A stretch of 64,000 bases of DNA from Planctomycetota bacterium (lineage in GTDB: Bacteria; Planctomycetota; UBA1135; UBA2386). The notes under the pieces were generated by a model. The model did no database searches and was not told where the DNA came from. It saw nothing but the letters and a program-made list of their open reading frames with translations. Positions 53,812-62,139 of this stretch are shown here, one piece after another. The stretch covers positions 1 through 64,000 of the forward strand of contig BJHM01000011.1 of assembly GCA_014192625.1 (NCBI GenBank), read 5' to 3'. Positions within the stretch are counted from its first letter, which is position 1; each line of letters starts with the position of its first letter. The translations under genes and the position numbers were made by a program.

Positions 53812-54114
53812 ATGCCCCATCTCGATCGTTATCAAAAAGCTCTCGCCGCCCTCGGCAGCACTTCGCAAAGCGCGGTCAAAGAGGCATATGAACTCGCGCT
53901 CGCTGCCATGGCGCACCACCGCCCTGCGCGCCGGTTGGCGGCGCAGTTGTTTGACCGCCTGCGCGTGCTCGAAGGTCGGCCCCAAAAGTTTGGCACGCAG
54001 CAGAGCCTCGATGGCGCCGCGTGGCCGGTCGATCTAAACACGACGGACAGCGAACGCGCCAAGTGGGACCTGCCGAGCTTGGCAGAACTGTCGCGCGTGC
54101 CGCCGCCGGTTTGA
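53812..54114 (+). CDS. DUF6624-like small protein
   Basis: 100 residues from ATG 53812. The C-terminal half, LFDRLRVLEGRPQKFGTQQSLDG ... SERAKWDLPSLAEL, matches the DUF6624 family signature (LxGxPQxxGTQ followed by R-x(3)-GLPPLxEY), here shortened to about half the family's typical length (~170-200). The N-terminal half is helical (YQKALAALGSTSQSAVKEAYELALAAMAHH), as in the family's helical part. Cytoplasmic, function unknown. It may be a fragment: the upstream frame can be extended to 53440 but is not convincing. Confidence 0.6.
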   Translation: MPHLDRYQKALAALGSTSQSAVKEAYELALAAMAHHRPARRLAAQLFDRLRVLEGRPQKFGTQQSLDGAAWPVDLNTTDSERAKWDLPSLAELSRVPPPV

Positions 54115-54210
54115 TGTAACACGATTGCGCTTCAGCCCAACGAGGCGGTGCTTGTGCGATCACATCGCAGGCTCGGCGGCGTAGCATGTTGTGCCCCGTA
54201 GGAGGCCTCC

Positions 54211-57200
54211 ATGCTTGCACGCGTTTCGTTCCTGCTCGCGTTTGCTCTTTCCGTTTCGCTCGAAGCCCAGCGGCCGCTATCGCACGACGATTATGACGGA
54301 TGGAAGTCGCTGCGCGGCACCATTGTCAGCCAAGACGGTGCGTGGGTCGCATACCAGATCGAACCGCAGTGGGGCGACGGTGTGCTCGAGGTGCGAAACA
54401 CGACCAACAACACGGTCTACACGCATGCTCGCGGCGGCGGCCCGCGTTTCTCTGCGGACAGTCGGTTCTGCGTCTTCACCGTGAGTAAGAGCAAGGTGGA
54501 GGAGCGACAGAAAAAGGTCGATGAGTTGCGCAAGAAGGCGTTGGAGAAGAGTGCGGGGACGGAGCTTGGCAAAGAGGCTGCGGCAAAGCCTGCAGAGTCG
54601 GAGACGCCCGAGCAGCAAGCTGCGCGTGGTGGTGCCGGCAATGCTGGTGCGCTTGGCCGTCGCGGCATGCGTGGTGGTGCTTTTGGCCCCCCTGGTGCAG
54701 GTGGTTTGGGAGCAGATGAGACGGCGCGCGAGCGCGGCGATTTGGCAATCCTCGAGCTCTCAACCGGCAAGGTGGAGATCGTGCCAAAGGTGAAAGGCTT
54801 CACGCTGCCCGAAGCTGCTGCGGTGCTCGTCTACCACTTCGATACGCCTGAGGAAGTGCAGAAAGACGCTGCTAAGGACGCGGCAAAGCCAGAGGCGGTA
54901 GAGCCAGAGGCGGCAAAGCCATCGGTGGTAGAGCCAGAGGCGGCAAAGCCAGCGGTGGTAAAGCCAGCGGTGGTAGAGCCAGAGGTGGTAGAGCCAGCGG
55001 CGGCAAAGCCAGAGGTGGCAAAGCCAGCGGCTGGCGCAGCTGTGAACGGCGAACCGCTCGCCGAAGAAGAGCCGCAGCACGAAGTTGCGCCGCCCAAAGA
55101 ACAGCCGCTGGCAGCTGTGCCAGAGGCAGCGCCAGGCACAGAAGCGCCGCAGGCTTTTCGTGAAGGTCGGCGCGGTGGGCGAGGTGGTCGCTCTGGTGCG
55201 CAAGGTGCGCAAGGTGGTGGCACAAGGGGCAACGGCGCGCGCGGTGGCGCGCCAGCGGCGGCCGTGGATCCGATGGAGAAGAAGCGCAAGGACGGCACGC
55301 AACTCGTCATGCGCGATCTGGGCACAGGCGTCGAACGCAAGTTCGAGGACGTGGTGGCCTACGGGCTAACGCGCAAGAACACTTGGCTTTGGTATCACAC
55401 CTCGGCGAAGAAGCCTGACGCGAAGAAAACCTACGGCCTGTTCGCGACCGAGCCTTTTGGCAGCGTCACGCAAGCACTGGTGACTGGCTTTGCCGATGTC
55501 GGCAACGTCACGAGTGATCAACGAGGCACGTCCTTGGCATTTACCTGCAACAAGGACGACTTCGCCGCGGAGAAGCCGCGCAATGACGTGTGGCTGTGGA
55601 CCTGTAATGACAAACCAGCGGAGCGCATCGTGCACCCTGGCACCGCGTTCATGCCAAGCGGATCGGTGACCAGTGGCGGCTTATCCTTCTCCCGCAACGG
55701 TGCGGTGCTGTCGCTGTCGGTGCAGGACGCGCCGGGGGCAGAACTTTCGGCCATCCTGCCGGACGAGAAGGTCCTGCTCGACATTTGGCACTGGAATGAA
55801 GGTCAGTTGCAGACCCAGCAGCAAAAGCGCGGTCGCCGCGAGAAAAGCCACAGTGCCGTGTTCACACTTGCCGACCGTAGGTTGCAAGTCACTGGTGATG
55901 ACACGCTCGAACAAGTGCGGCTCATCACGCCCGATGGTCGAGTTGGTTTTGGCAGTGATGACAAGCCATACGAGAAGGCGACGCAGTGGGATGGTCGCTA
56001 TGGCGATGCCTACCTCGTCGATATCCCAAAAGGCACGCGCACGAAGTTGCTGGAGCATTCGCGCAGCGCACCGACCAGCTCACCCAACGGACGCTACCTA
56101 GTTTGGTTTGGCCCCGAATATCACTGGTGGTGCTTTGATGTGGCGACCCAGCAGCGACGCGATCTCACGGCGACGCTGGCGGTGCCGTTCCATCAGTTTG
56201 ACGACGACCACCCTGAGCCGGATCCGGCTTTTGGTCTGGCTGGTTTTACTGAGAAGGACGAGTCGGTGCTGCTCTACGACGAGTTTGATATTTGGCAGAT
56301 CTGGCCGGCTACAGGTGCTGCAGTTTGTGTGACCGATGGCTTTGGCCGCGCAAATCACCTGCGGCTCCGCGTGCAGCCAATGCCGCGCGACGAGGATGAC
56401 GAAAATGAAAGTGCCTTGCCAAAGCAGCTGATGCTGACGGCGACCGACAAAGAGACGATGGCGGAAGGCTTCTACTCGGATGTGATCGGCGAGACGAAGG
56501 CGCCGCAGTGCCTGTTGCAGATGGACAAGAATCTCGCGGGCCTCATCAAGGCGAAAAAGTCGGACCGCTTCGTGCTCACGATCGGCACCTTCGCCGAGTT
56601 CCCCGACATCTTCACTTGTGATGCACAGTTCAAAGGCCTGCGCAAGTTGTCGGATGCCAACCCGCAGCAGCAGCAGTTTGCGTGGGGCAAAGCCGAGTTG
56701 GTTCACTGGACCAACGCCGACGGCGTGAAGCTGAAGGGCGTGCTAGTGAAGCCGGACGGCTTTGATCCGACCAGGAAGTATCCGATGCTCGTCAACTTCT
56801 ACGAGCGCAGTTCGCAGAACCTCTACAACTACGTGCCGCCGGCACCGGGTACTTCGCCAAACGCAAGTTACTACGTCAGCAACGGCTACCTGTGGTTCAT
56901 GCCCGACATCGTTTATGAGGTCGGATATCCAGGTGATTCCTGTGTGAAGTGCGTCTTGTCGGGCATTCAGAGCCTGATCGCACAGGGCTTCGTTGACGAG
57001 CGGGCGATTGGCGCGGCGGGCCATAGCTGGGGCGGCTACCAGACGGCGTATTTGGTGACGCGCACCAACATCTTCGCCGCCGTCGAATCTGGCGCACCGG
57101 TGGCCAACATGATTTCGGCCTACGGCGGGATTCGTTACGAGACGGGCATCTCGCGTCAGTTCCAATACGAGCAGACGCAGTCGCGGATCGGCGGCACGCC

Positions 57201-58356
57201 GTGGACCCATCCGCTGCGCTACTGGGAGAACTCGCCGATTTTCTTCGCCGACAAGGTGAAGACGCCGGTGCTGATTCTGCACAACGACGGTGACGGAGCG
57301 GTGCCGTTTACCAATGGCATCGAATATTTCACGGCGTTGCGACGACTCGGCAAAGAGGCATACCTGTTCAACTACAATGGTGAGCCGCACGGCCTCACGA
57401 AGCGGCAAAACACGAAGGACTGGTCGCGCCGCATGGCCGAATACTTTGCGTATCACTGCAAGCATGCCGAGATGCCGAAATGGATGCGCGAGGGAGTGCC
57501 GTTTAGCGAGCGCGAACGTGAGAAGCTGCCGTTTGCAAAGAGCTACCAAGAACTGCAGCAGGACCCGAAAGCGGTGGTGCCAGCGGTGGTGCCAGCGGTG
57601 GTGCCAGCGGTGGTGCCAGCAGTTGTGCCAGTCGAGGGGGCGGCACCGGTAGAAGGCGAGAAGCAGCCGAGTGTGGCTCGCCCCGCCAATGAATCTGGCG
57701 GTGATGAGTGGCAGGACCCGCCGGTAAAGCAGGGCAAGGAACAAGCGCCGGTAGTGAAGCCGCCTTCGATCGAGGTGAAGAAGGAGATCGAGCAGCCGGT
57801 GGCGGTAAAGCAGGGCGCAGTGACAGCTGCCGGTGAGCCAACGAAGGAGCCAACGAAGGAGCGAACGAAGGAGCCAACGAAGGAGCGAACGAAGGAGCGT
57901 ATTGTGCTAGCACCTGGCAAGCAGGCGCCAGACTTCAAGGTGGCCGACTCCGACGGCAAGGCGCACACGCTGCTTGACTACCAGGGCAAGTCGATCGTCA
58001 TCTACTTTTATCCGAAGGCGGATACGCCGGGCTGCACCGCAGAAAGTTGCGGGTTCCGCGACGCAATCGCGGAGCTCACGAAGCTCGATGCAGTGGTGCT
58101 CGGGGTTTCCTTCGACGCGCCGGCGGACAACAAGGCGTTCCGCGAAAAGTATGCGCTCCCGTTCGCGCTGCTCAGTGACAGCGATCGGGCGATGGCGATC
58201 GCCTATGGTGCGGCGGACGACAAGGACGCAGCGGTTGCGCGCCGTGCCGCGTGCGTGGTCGGGCCGCTTGGCAGGATCGTGAGCTATTATGCAAAGGTTG
58301 ATGCCAAGACCTTTCCGGCGACCGTGCAGCAGGACTTGAAAGCTGCGCAGCGGTAG
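54211..58356 (+). CDS. Secreted S9 prolyl-oligopeptidase-like peptidase fused to a PrxQ/Bcp peroxiredoxin
   Basis: 1381 residues from ATG 54211, with a strong ribosome-binding site (AGGAGG) and signal peptide (ending SLEA/Q). The first ~800 residues are a beta-propeller interrupted by low-complexity inserts (KPxVVEP-type and Gly/Arg-rich). The alpha/beta hydrolase domain has the nucleophile in AAGHSWGGYQ (S939), Asp in HNDGDGAVP (D1028) and His in NGEPHGLTKRQN (H1060), a complete S9 triad. After ~160 residues of Pro/Val, Lys/Glu/Thr repeats comes a peroxiredoxin (from ~1230) with both catalytic Cys: C1275 and C1280 in DTPGCTAESCGFRD. Periplasmic peptidase plus peroxide reductase in one chain is unusual; both parts look functional. 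Confidence 0.9.
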   Translation: MLARVSFLLAFALSVSLEAQRPLSHDDYDGWKSLRGTIVSQDGAWVAYQIEPQWGDGVLEVRNTTNNTVYTHARGGGPRFSADSRFCVFTVSKSKVEERQKKVDELRKKALEKSAGTELGKEAAAKPAESETPEQQAARGGAGNAGALGRRGMRGGAFGPPGAGGLGADETARERGDLAILELSTGKVEIVPKVKGFTLPEAAAVLVYHFDTPEEVQKDAAKDAAKPEAVEPEAAKPSVVEPEAAKPAVVKPAVVEPEVVEPAAAKPEVAKPAAGAAVNGEPLAEEEPQHEVAPPKEQPLAAVPEAAPGTEAPQAFREGRRGGRGGRSGAQGAQGGGTRGNGARGGAPAAAVDPMEKKRKDGTQLVMRDLGTGVERKFEDVVAYGLTRKNTWLWYHTSAKKPDAKKTYGLFATEPFGSVTQALVTGFADVGNVTSDQRGTSLAFTCNKDDFAAEKPRNDVWLWTCNDKPAERIVHPGTAFMPSGSVTSGGLSFSRNGAVLSLSVQDAPGAELSAILPDEKVLLDIWHWNEGQLQTQQQKRGRREKSHSAVFTLADRRLQVTGDDTLEQVRLITPDGRVGFGSDDKPYEKATQWDGRYGDAYLVDIPKGTRTKLLEHSRSAPTSSPNGRYLVWFGPEYHWWCFDVATQQRRDLTATLAVPFHQFDDDHPEPDPAFGLAGFTEKDESVLLYDEFDIWQIWPATGAAVCVTDGFGRANHLRLRVQPMPRDEDDENESALPKQLMLTATDKETMAEGFYSDVIGETKAPQCLLQMDKNLAGLIKAKKSDRFVLTIGTFAEFPDIFTCDAQFKGLRKLSDANPQQQQFAWGKAELVHWTNADGVKLKGVLVKPDGFDPTRKYPMLVNFYERSSQNLYNYVPPAPGTSPNASYYVSNGYLWFMPDIVYEVGYPGDSCVKCVLSGIQSLIAQGFVDERAIGAAGHSWGGYQTAYLVTRTNIFAAVESGAPVANMISAYGGIRYETGISRQFQYEQTQSRIGGTPWTHPLRYWENSPIFFADKVKTPVLILHNDGDGAVPFTNGIEYFTALRRLGKEAYLFNYNGEPHGLTKRQNTKDWSRRMAEYFAYHCKHAEMPKWMREGVPFSEREREKLPFAKSYQELQQDPKAVVPAVVPAVVPAVVPAVVPVEGAAPVEGEKQPSVARPANESGGDEWQDPPVKQGKEQAPVVKPPSIEVKKEIEQPVAVKQGAVTAAGEPTKEPTKERTKEPTKERTKERIVLAPGKQAPDFKVADSDGKAHTLLDYQGKSIVIYFYPKADTPGCTAESCGFRDAIAELTKLDAVVLGVSFDAPADNKAFREKYALPFALLSDSDRAMAIAYGAADDKDAAVARRAACVVGPLGRIVSYYAKVDAKTFPATVQQDLKAAQR
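54880..55029 (+). repeat. In-frame 15-bp tandem repeats (10 units) in the S9-peroxiredoxin gene
   Basis: Ten 15-bp units of the form g(c/t)ggt(a)/gca(a/g)agcca(g/t)(a/c)g, encoding [AV][AV][EK]P[EAS] each time, in a linker inserted in the beta-propeller part. Confidence 0.9.
57571..57630 (+). repeat. In-frame 12-bp tandem repeats (5 units)
   Basis: gcggtggtgcca four times and a fifth variant gcagttgtgcca, encoding Ala-Val-Val-Pro each, in the linker before the peroxiredoxin. Confidence 0.9.
57835..57894 (+). repeat. In-frame 12-bp tandem repeats (5 units)
   Basis: gag(c)cc/cg aacgaag type units encoding Glu-Pro/Arg-Thr-Lys five times, immediately before the peroxiredoxin domain. Confidence 0.85.
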
Positions 58357-58368
58357 CCTTCGCGCGCG

Positions 58369-60057
58369 ATGAATGATGCTCCCCGCGTGCGACTCTACTG
58401 GCTCATCGCCGCGGCGGCGGCGATCGCCGCATTTGCCCACGCATGGAGTCTGCGTTGGAGTTGTGACGACGCATTCATCTCGTTTCGCTACGCGCAGCAT
58501 CTGGTTGACGGCCATGGGCTGCGCTTCAACCTTGACCCGAGTGAGCCTCCGGTCGAGGGCTACACCAACTTTCTCTGGACGGTGTGGCTCGCGCTCGGCA
58601 TGGCGCTGGGTTTCTGCGGGGACCTGATCGAGGATTGGAGTTTTTTTTGGGGGAGCTTTTTTCATGCCGGGACGGTGCTGGTCGTTGCGTGGCTCGTGCG
58701 GCGCTATGGCAGGCCGGGCAACCTTGTGCCGATCGCTGCGTGCGTCTACGCGGCCACGCACCATGCAGCGTCGCTGGCGCCTGCGGGACTGGAGACGGCG
58801 TTGTTTGTGTTGCTCGGGGTGGCAATGCTCGCGATTGCAATCGGACCTCGGTCGCTGCGCAGCGACTTCGCGCTAGGTCTGCTCGGCACGCTCGCCGCCA
58901 TGACGCGCCCCGATGGCGCCATCTTCTGCGCGAGTGCTGGTCTCGTGGTGCTGTTTGATGCCTGCCGGGTTGGCCGCGTTCGTAGTTGCGCTGCATTTGC
59001 GCTGCCGTTCGTGGTCGGCTTCCTGCCTTATCTAATCTTTCGCCACGCCTACTACGGCTACTGGGTGCCCAACACGTTTTTTGCGAAGAGTGGCAGCGAC
59101 CCCTATCTCGGCCAGGGCTTGGCCTATGTGTGGGAGTTTGCGAAGGCGTATCGCTGGGTGTTTTATCTGGTCGCGGTTGCTTGGCTCGCCTGCTGGCGAA
59201 TGCGGCGCCCGGCGTTTTTGACTCTGCTGTTCGTGCTGCCATACCTGTTGTTTGTCGCGTGGGTGGGTGGCGACTTCATGTTCGGCAGGTTTGTGTTGCC
59301 GATCCTGCCGATGGTGTTGCTCGGGTTGGACTTTGCCGTGCGAACTTGGCAACAGAGCGCGCTCCTCGCAGCTGTTGCGGTCACGTGCGTGTTGAACCCA
59401 GAGTTGCCCGCGTGGCTCGACGACTACAAGGGACCGGTGTCTGACAACCGCCGCATCTCGGTAGCAGAGATGCCAAACTTTGATGGTGTCACCTTGATTG
59501 CAGCCAATCGCGCGATTGGTGCGTATCTGCTGCCGGTGTTTAGCGGCCTCGATGTGCGCCTCGGCATCAGCGGTGGCCATGCCAATCTCGCCTATCGCGC
59601 GGCGGTGCCGGTGGCGATCGAGGTGGCAGCGGGCTTGACCGATGCTTACATCGCCCACTTGCCGTTGCCGCCGCGCGGCAAGGTTGGTCACGAGCGGCCG
59701 TGGCCGTTGTATCCCGAATACCTGGAGCGTCGCGGCATGAACTTCATGCTCGAACTCAGCTACCACACCGGCGGGCTGGTCGATGCGGCCCGCGACATCA
59801 TCTTCCCGGCGAAGCCCGTGCCGCTGCCGGCCAAGATCGTCGTCTATGACCGAACCCTGATGCGCGCGCTCAAACTGCGCGACAAAGACATCCAGTTCGT
59901 CGATTTTGAGCAGGCGCTCGACGACTACATCAAGTTATTGCCGCAGAAGAACAAGGCGGATGTCGCAAAGGACTTTGCTGGCTTCCGCCGTTTTTATTTC
60001 GACCACAATGACGACGCTGAGCGGCGCTTTGCGATTGAAGCGTTCTTGGCGCACTGA
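58369..60057 (+). CDS. Polytopic membrane glycosyltransferase-like protein (GT-C, arabinosyltransferase-like)
   Basis: 562 residues from ATG 58369, only 12 bases after the S9-peroxiredoxin stop, so the two are probably one transcript. About ten membrane segments. The first external loop has CDDAFISFRYAQHLVDGHGLRFNLDPSEPPVEGYTNFLWT, and a later one WVPNTFFAKSGSD; both loops match GT-C enzymes that use decaprenyl-linked sugars (the EGYTNFLW and PNTFxAK signatures are shared with mycobacterial AftB-like transferases). The C-terminal ~200 residues are soluble. Substrate unknown. Confidence 0.75.
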   Translation: MNDAPRVRLYWLIAAAAAIAAFAHAWSLRWSCDDAFISFRYAQHLVDGHGLRFNLDPSEPPVEGYTNFLWTVWLALGMALGFCGDLIEDWSFFWGSFFHAGTVLVVAWLVRRYGRPGNLVPIAACVYAATHHAASLAPAGLETALFVLLGVAMLAIAIGPRSLRSDFALGLLGTLAAMTRPDGAIFCASAGLVVLFDACRVGRVRSCAAFALPFVVGFLPYLIFRHAYYGYWVPNTFFAKSGSDPYLGQGLAYVWEFAKAYRWVFYLVAVAWLACWRMRRPAFLTLLFVLPYLLFVAWVGGDFMFGRFVLPILPMVLLGLDFAVRTWQQSALLAAVAVTCVLNPELPAWLDDYKGPVSDNRRISVAEMPNFDGVTLIAANRAIGAYLLPVFSGLDVRLGISGGHANLAYRAAVPVAIEVAAGLTDAYIAHLPLPPRGKVGHERPWPLYPEYLERRGMNFMLELSYHTGGLVDAARDIIFPAKPVPLPAKIVVYDRTLMRALKLRDKDIQFVDFEQALDDYIKLLPQKNKADVAKDFAGFRRFYFDHNDDAERRFAIEAFLAH

Positions 60058-60069
60058 GCTTTGCGGTTT

Positions 60070-60089
60070 GCCCGCAGTATTTTGCGGGC
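60070..60089. terminator. Hairpin between convergent genes
   Basis: GCCCGCA-6-TGCGGGC, a 7-bp GC-rich stem, 12 bases after the GT-C gene. It is between convergent genes and may end transcripts from either side. No clear T run. Related gcccgcag words recur in this spacer. Confidence 0.4.
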
Positions 60090-60219
60090 GCGGGCCTGCC
60101 AACGTTACCTGCCCGCAGAAGTCATCTGCCCATAGTCGTCTTGCCCGGCGGCCCTGTTTGCGCGGGCCTCGCGCGAGGGCGCCACGCATGCCCCTTAGAG
60201 CCATGTGCAGGGTGCCTTG

Positions 60220-61887
60220 CTAGGCTGATTTTTTGCGTATTAGCAACCACGCGCCGAGCAAGGCGGAGGAAAAGCCCAGGCCGGCAAACCAGTAGCCGCG
60301 CTGGTCATCCAGCGCAGCGAGCAGGCTGTTTGCGTGCGGCGCGTTATCCGTTTGCAGTTGCGTGTTGGGCAAGTTTGATTCCTGTGCCCAGTCGAGCTCT
60401 GGATTTTTCGTGGTCGCCGTTTCGTTTGAGTGTTCTGCGTTGGCAAGTTTGATTGGCGCAGCAGAATGCAGTGCGTGGTCAGTCTCGGGCGTGCCCTCGG
60501 GTTTTTGCGCAGACTCACCGCTCGGCGCAGCGACAGCTTGTTGCAGGGGCCGCGTTGCGTCCGGCAGCCACTCGATGTCGCCAGACTGCAGTTGATAGAT
60601 CGCCGGGACTATCGAGAGATAGCCTTGGGCTTCGAGGTGGCGCAGCAATTCACTCTGCTTTCGCGCGAGGCCACAGCTTTGGAGCACGTTGGCGCGGACC
60701 GCTTGGACGAGCAGTTGTTCTGGCGCGTTGGTCTGCTGCCTTGCCGCCTTGACTGCGGGTGCCAGTCGTTGGAGCAGCGCGTTTAGGTTCTCTGAAAGCG
60801 ACTCCGTAGCGTGCTGATCGATGGCGGCTTTTACTGCGCCACAGCCCGAATGGCCCATTATCACGATGAGCGGGGCACCGGTGTGCAATGCCGCATACTC
60901 AAGGCTCGCCAACACGTCTTCGTTGATGACGTTGCCCGCAACTCGCACGACGAACAGTTCGCCGAGCCCCGCATCAAAGATGTGCTCGGGCGCGACGCGC
61001 GAGTCTGCGCAGGTCAAGACGATCGCCAACGGTTGTTGGCCGTGTGTGAGTGCTGCGCGGCGCAACGGACTGATGTCGCCGCGCGGCGGCCCTTCGCCGA
61101 GGTAGCGTCGGTGGCCAGCTTGCAGCATTTGTAGCGCCACGTGCGGCGCCATCGCCTTTGCCAGTGCCTGCGGTAAAGGGACTGGCATAGGCTGCTCTTT
61201 TAGCTCTCCCTCGGGCAACCACTCGACCAAGCCGGTTTCCTGGTGATAGCGAGCCGGCAGGCAACAAAACGTGCCGCGCTGCTGCAAGCTTTGCAGCAGC
61301 GGACTACGACGCAGCACCATTCTGGCCATGCATTGGGCGTTCACTGCTGCGGCGCGATCGCACAACGCATTGCCTGCGAGGTTTTGGCGAAGTGCACTGC
61401 GCACGGCTGGCTCGAGCTGTTGCAGCAGATGGTGTAACGAAGGACTCTCGGCCGCATCGGGCGCGCCAGATATTTTTGCCTGCACAGTCCCGGCGCAGGC
61501 GGCGATCGCGCCGCAGTTCTCGTGGCCGAGCACGATGCAGAGTTGCGTATGCAGGTGTTCGGCGGCGTATTCGATGCTGGCGAGGGTCTCTTCGTCGACC
61601 ACGTTGCCAGCTAGGCGCACGACAAACAGTTCGCCGATTCCTGCATTGAAGATGTGCTCTGGCGGCACGCGCGAATCTGCACAGCACAAAACGATGGCGC
61701 TCGGGTGTTGGCCTAGGGCAAGGGTGCTTCGGGTGCCGCTGCCCATTGGCCGCGTCACGGAGTGGCCTTCGGCAAACAGCGCATTGCCGGCCTTCAGTGC
61801 TGCCAGGGCGGAGTCGGCGCCGGTTTGGCCGCGCGTTGGTCCCGCGATCGCGGCAAATACCAGCAAAAGTGTGCAAAGAGTCTTCAT
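60220..61887 (-). CDS. Exported, membrane-anchored tandem beta-carbonic anhydrase
   Basis: 555 residues from ATG 61887 (signal peptide MKTLCTLLLVFAAIAG). Two consecutive beta-carbonic anhydrase domains, each with the complete zinc set: domain 1, C69/D71/R73 in CADSRVPP, H122 and C125 in LGHENCGA; domain 2, C293/D295 in CADSRVAPEHIFD, H346 and C349 in GHSGCGA. A Pro/Thr/Asn-rich linker and a C-terminal membrane helix (YWFAGLGFSSALLGAWLLI) with a basic tail (RKKSA) follow. It catalyses CO2 hydration in the periplasm. Beta-carbonic anhydrases are normally single-domain and cytoplasmic. An open frame continues upstream over the antisense of fusA to 63879 but is not coding-like. Confidence 0.92.
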   Translation of the reverse strand: MKTLCTLLLVFAAIAGPTRGQTGADSALAALKAGNALFAEGHSVTRPMGSGTRSTLALGQHPSAIVLCCADSRVPPEHIFNAGIGELFVVRLAGNVVDEETLASIEYAAEHLHTQLCIVLGHENCGAIAACAGTVQAKISGAPDAAESPSLHHLLQQLEPAVRSALRQNLAGNALCDRAAAVNAQCMARMVLRRSPLLQSLQQRGTFCCLPARYHQETGLVEWLPEGELKEQPMPVPLPQALAKAMAPHVALQMLQAGHRRYLGEGPPRGDISPLRRAALTHGQQPLAIVLTCADSRVAPEHIFDAGLGELFVVRVAGNVINEDVLASLEYAALHTGAPLIVIMGHSGCGAVKAAIDQHATESLSENLNALLQRLAPAVKAARQQTNAPEQLLVQAVRANVLQSCGLARKQSELLRHLEAQGYLSIVPAIYQLQSGDIEWLPDATRPLQQAVAAPSGESAQKPEGTPETDHALHSAAPIKLANAEHSNETATTKNPELDWAQESNLPNTQLQTDNAPHANSLLAALDDQRGYWFAGLGFSSALLGAWLLIRKKSA

Positions 61888-62139
61888 GCGAGTGGCTACC
61901 TGTCGGCCCCTGTGGCTTCTCGCGGCACTTTCGTCCGAGGTTGCTGCAGAACTGGACGGAGATGCCCTCCGCGCCATGCGAAGGGCGGTGCGTTCCGCTG
62001 CCGCGTTCGCCGCGGGCATTGACCGATCGGGGCGGCTCGCTAACCTATTCGGCCTTCCATCCCGGAGGCTGCCCGCCCGATGCGGTGTTTCCGTCGGCAC
62101 CGCCGGTGATCGGCTCCAGAACTCATCAGGCAATCCATC
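61888..62139. promoter_or_regulatory. Divergent regulatory spacer before fusA
   Basis: 252 bp between the divergent carbonic anhydrase and elongation factor G starts. It must hold both promoters; no specific elements were identified with confidence. Confidence 0.35.
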
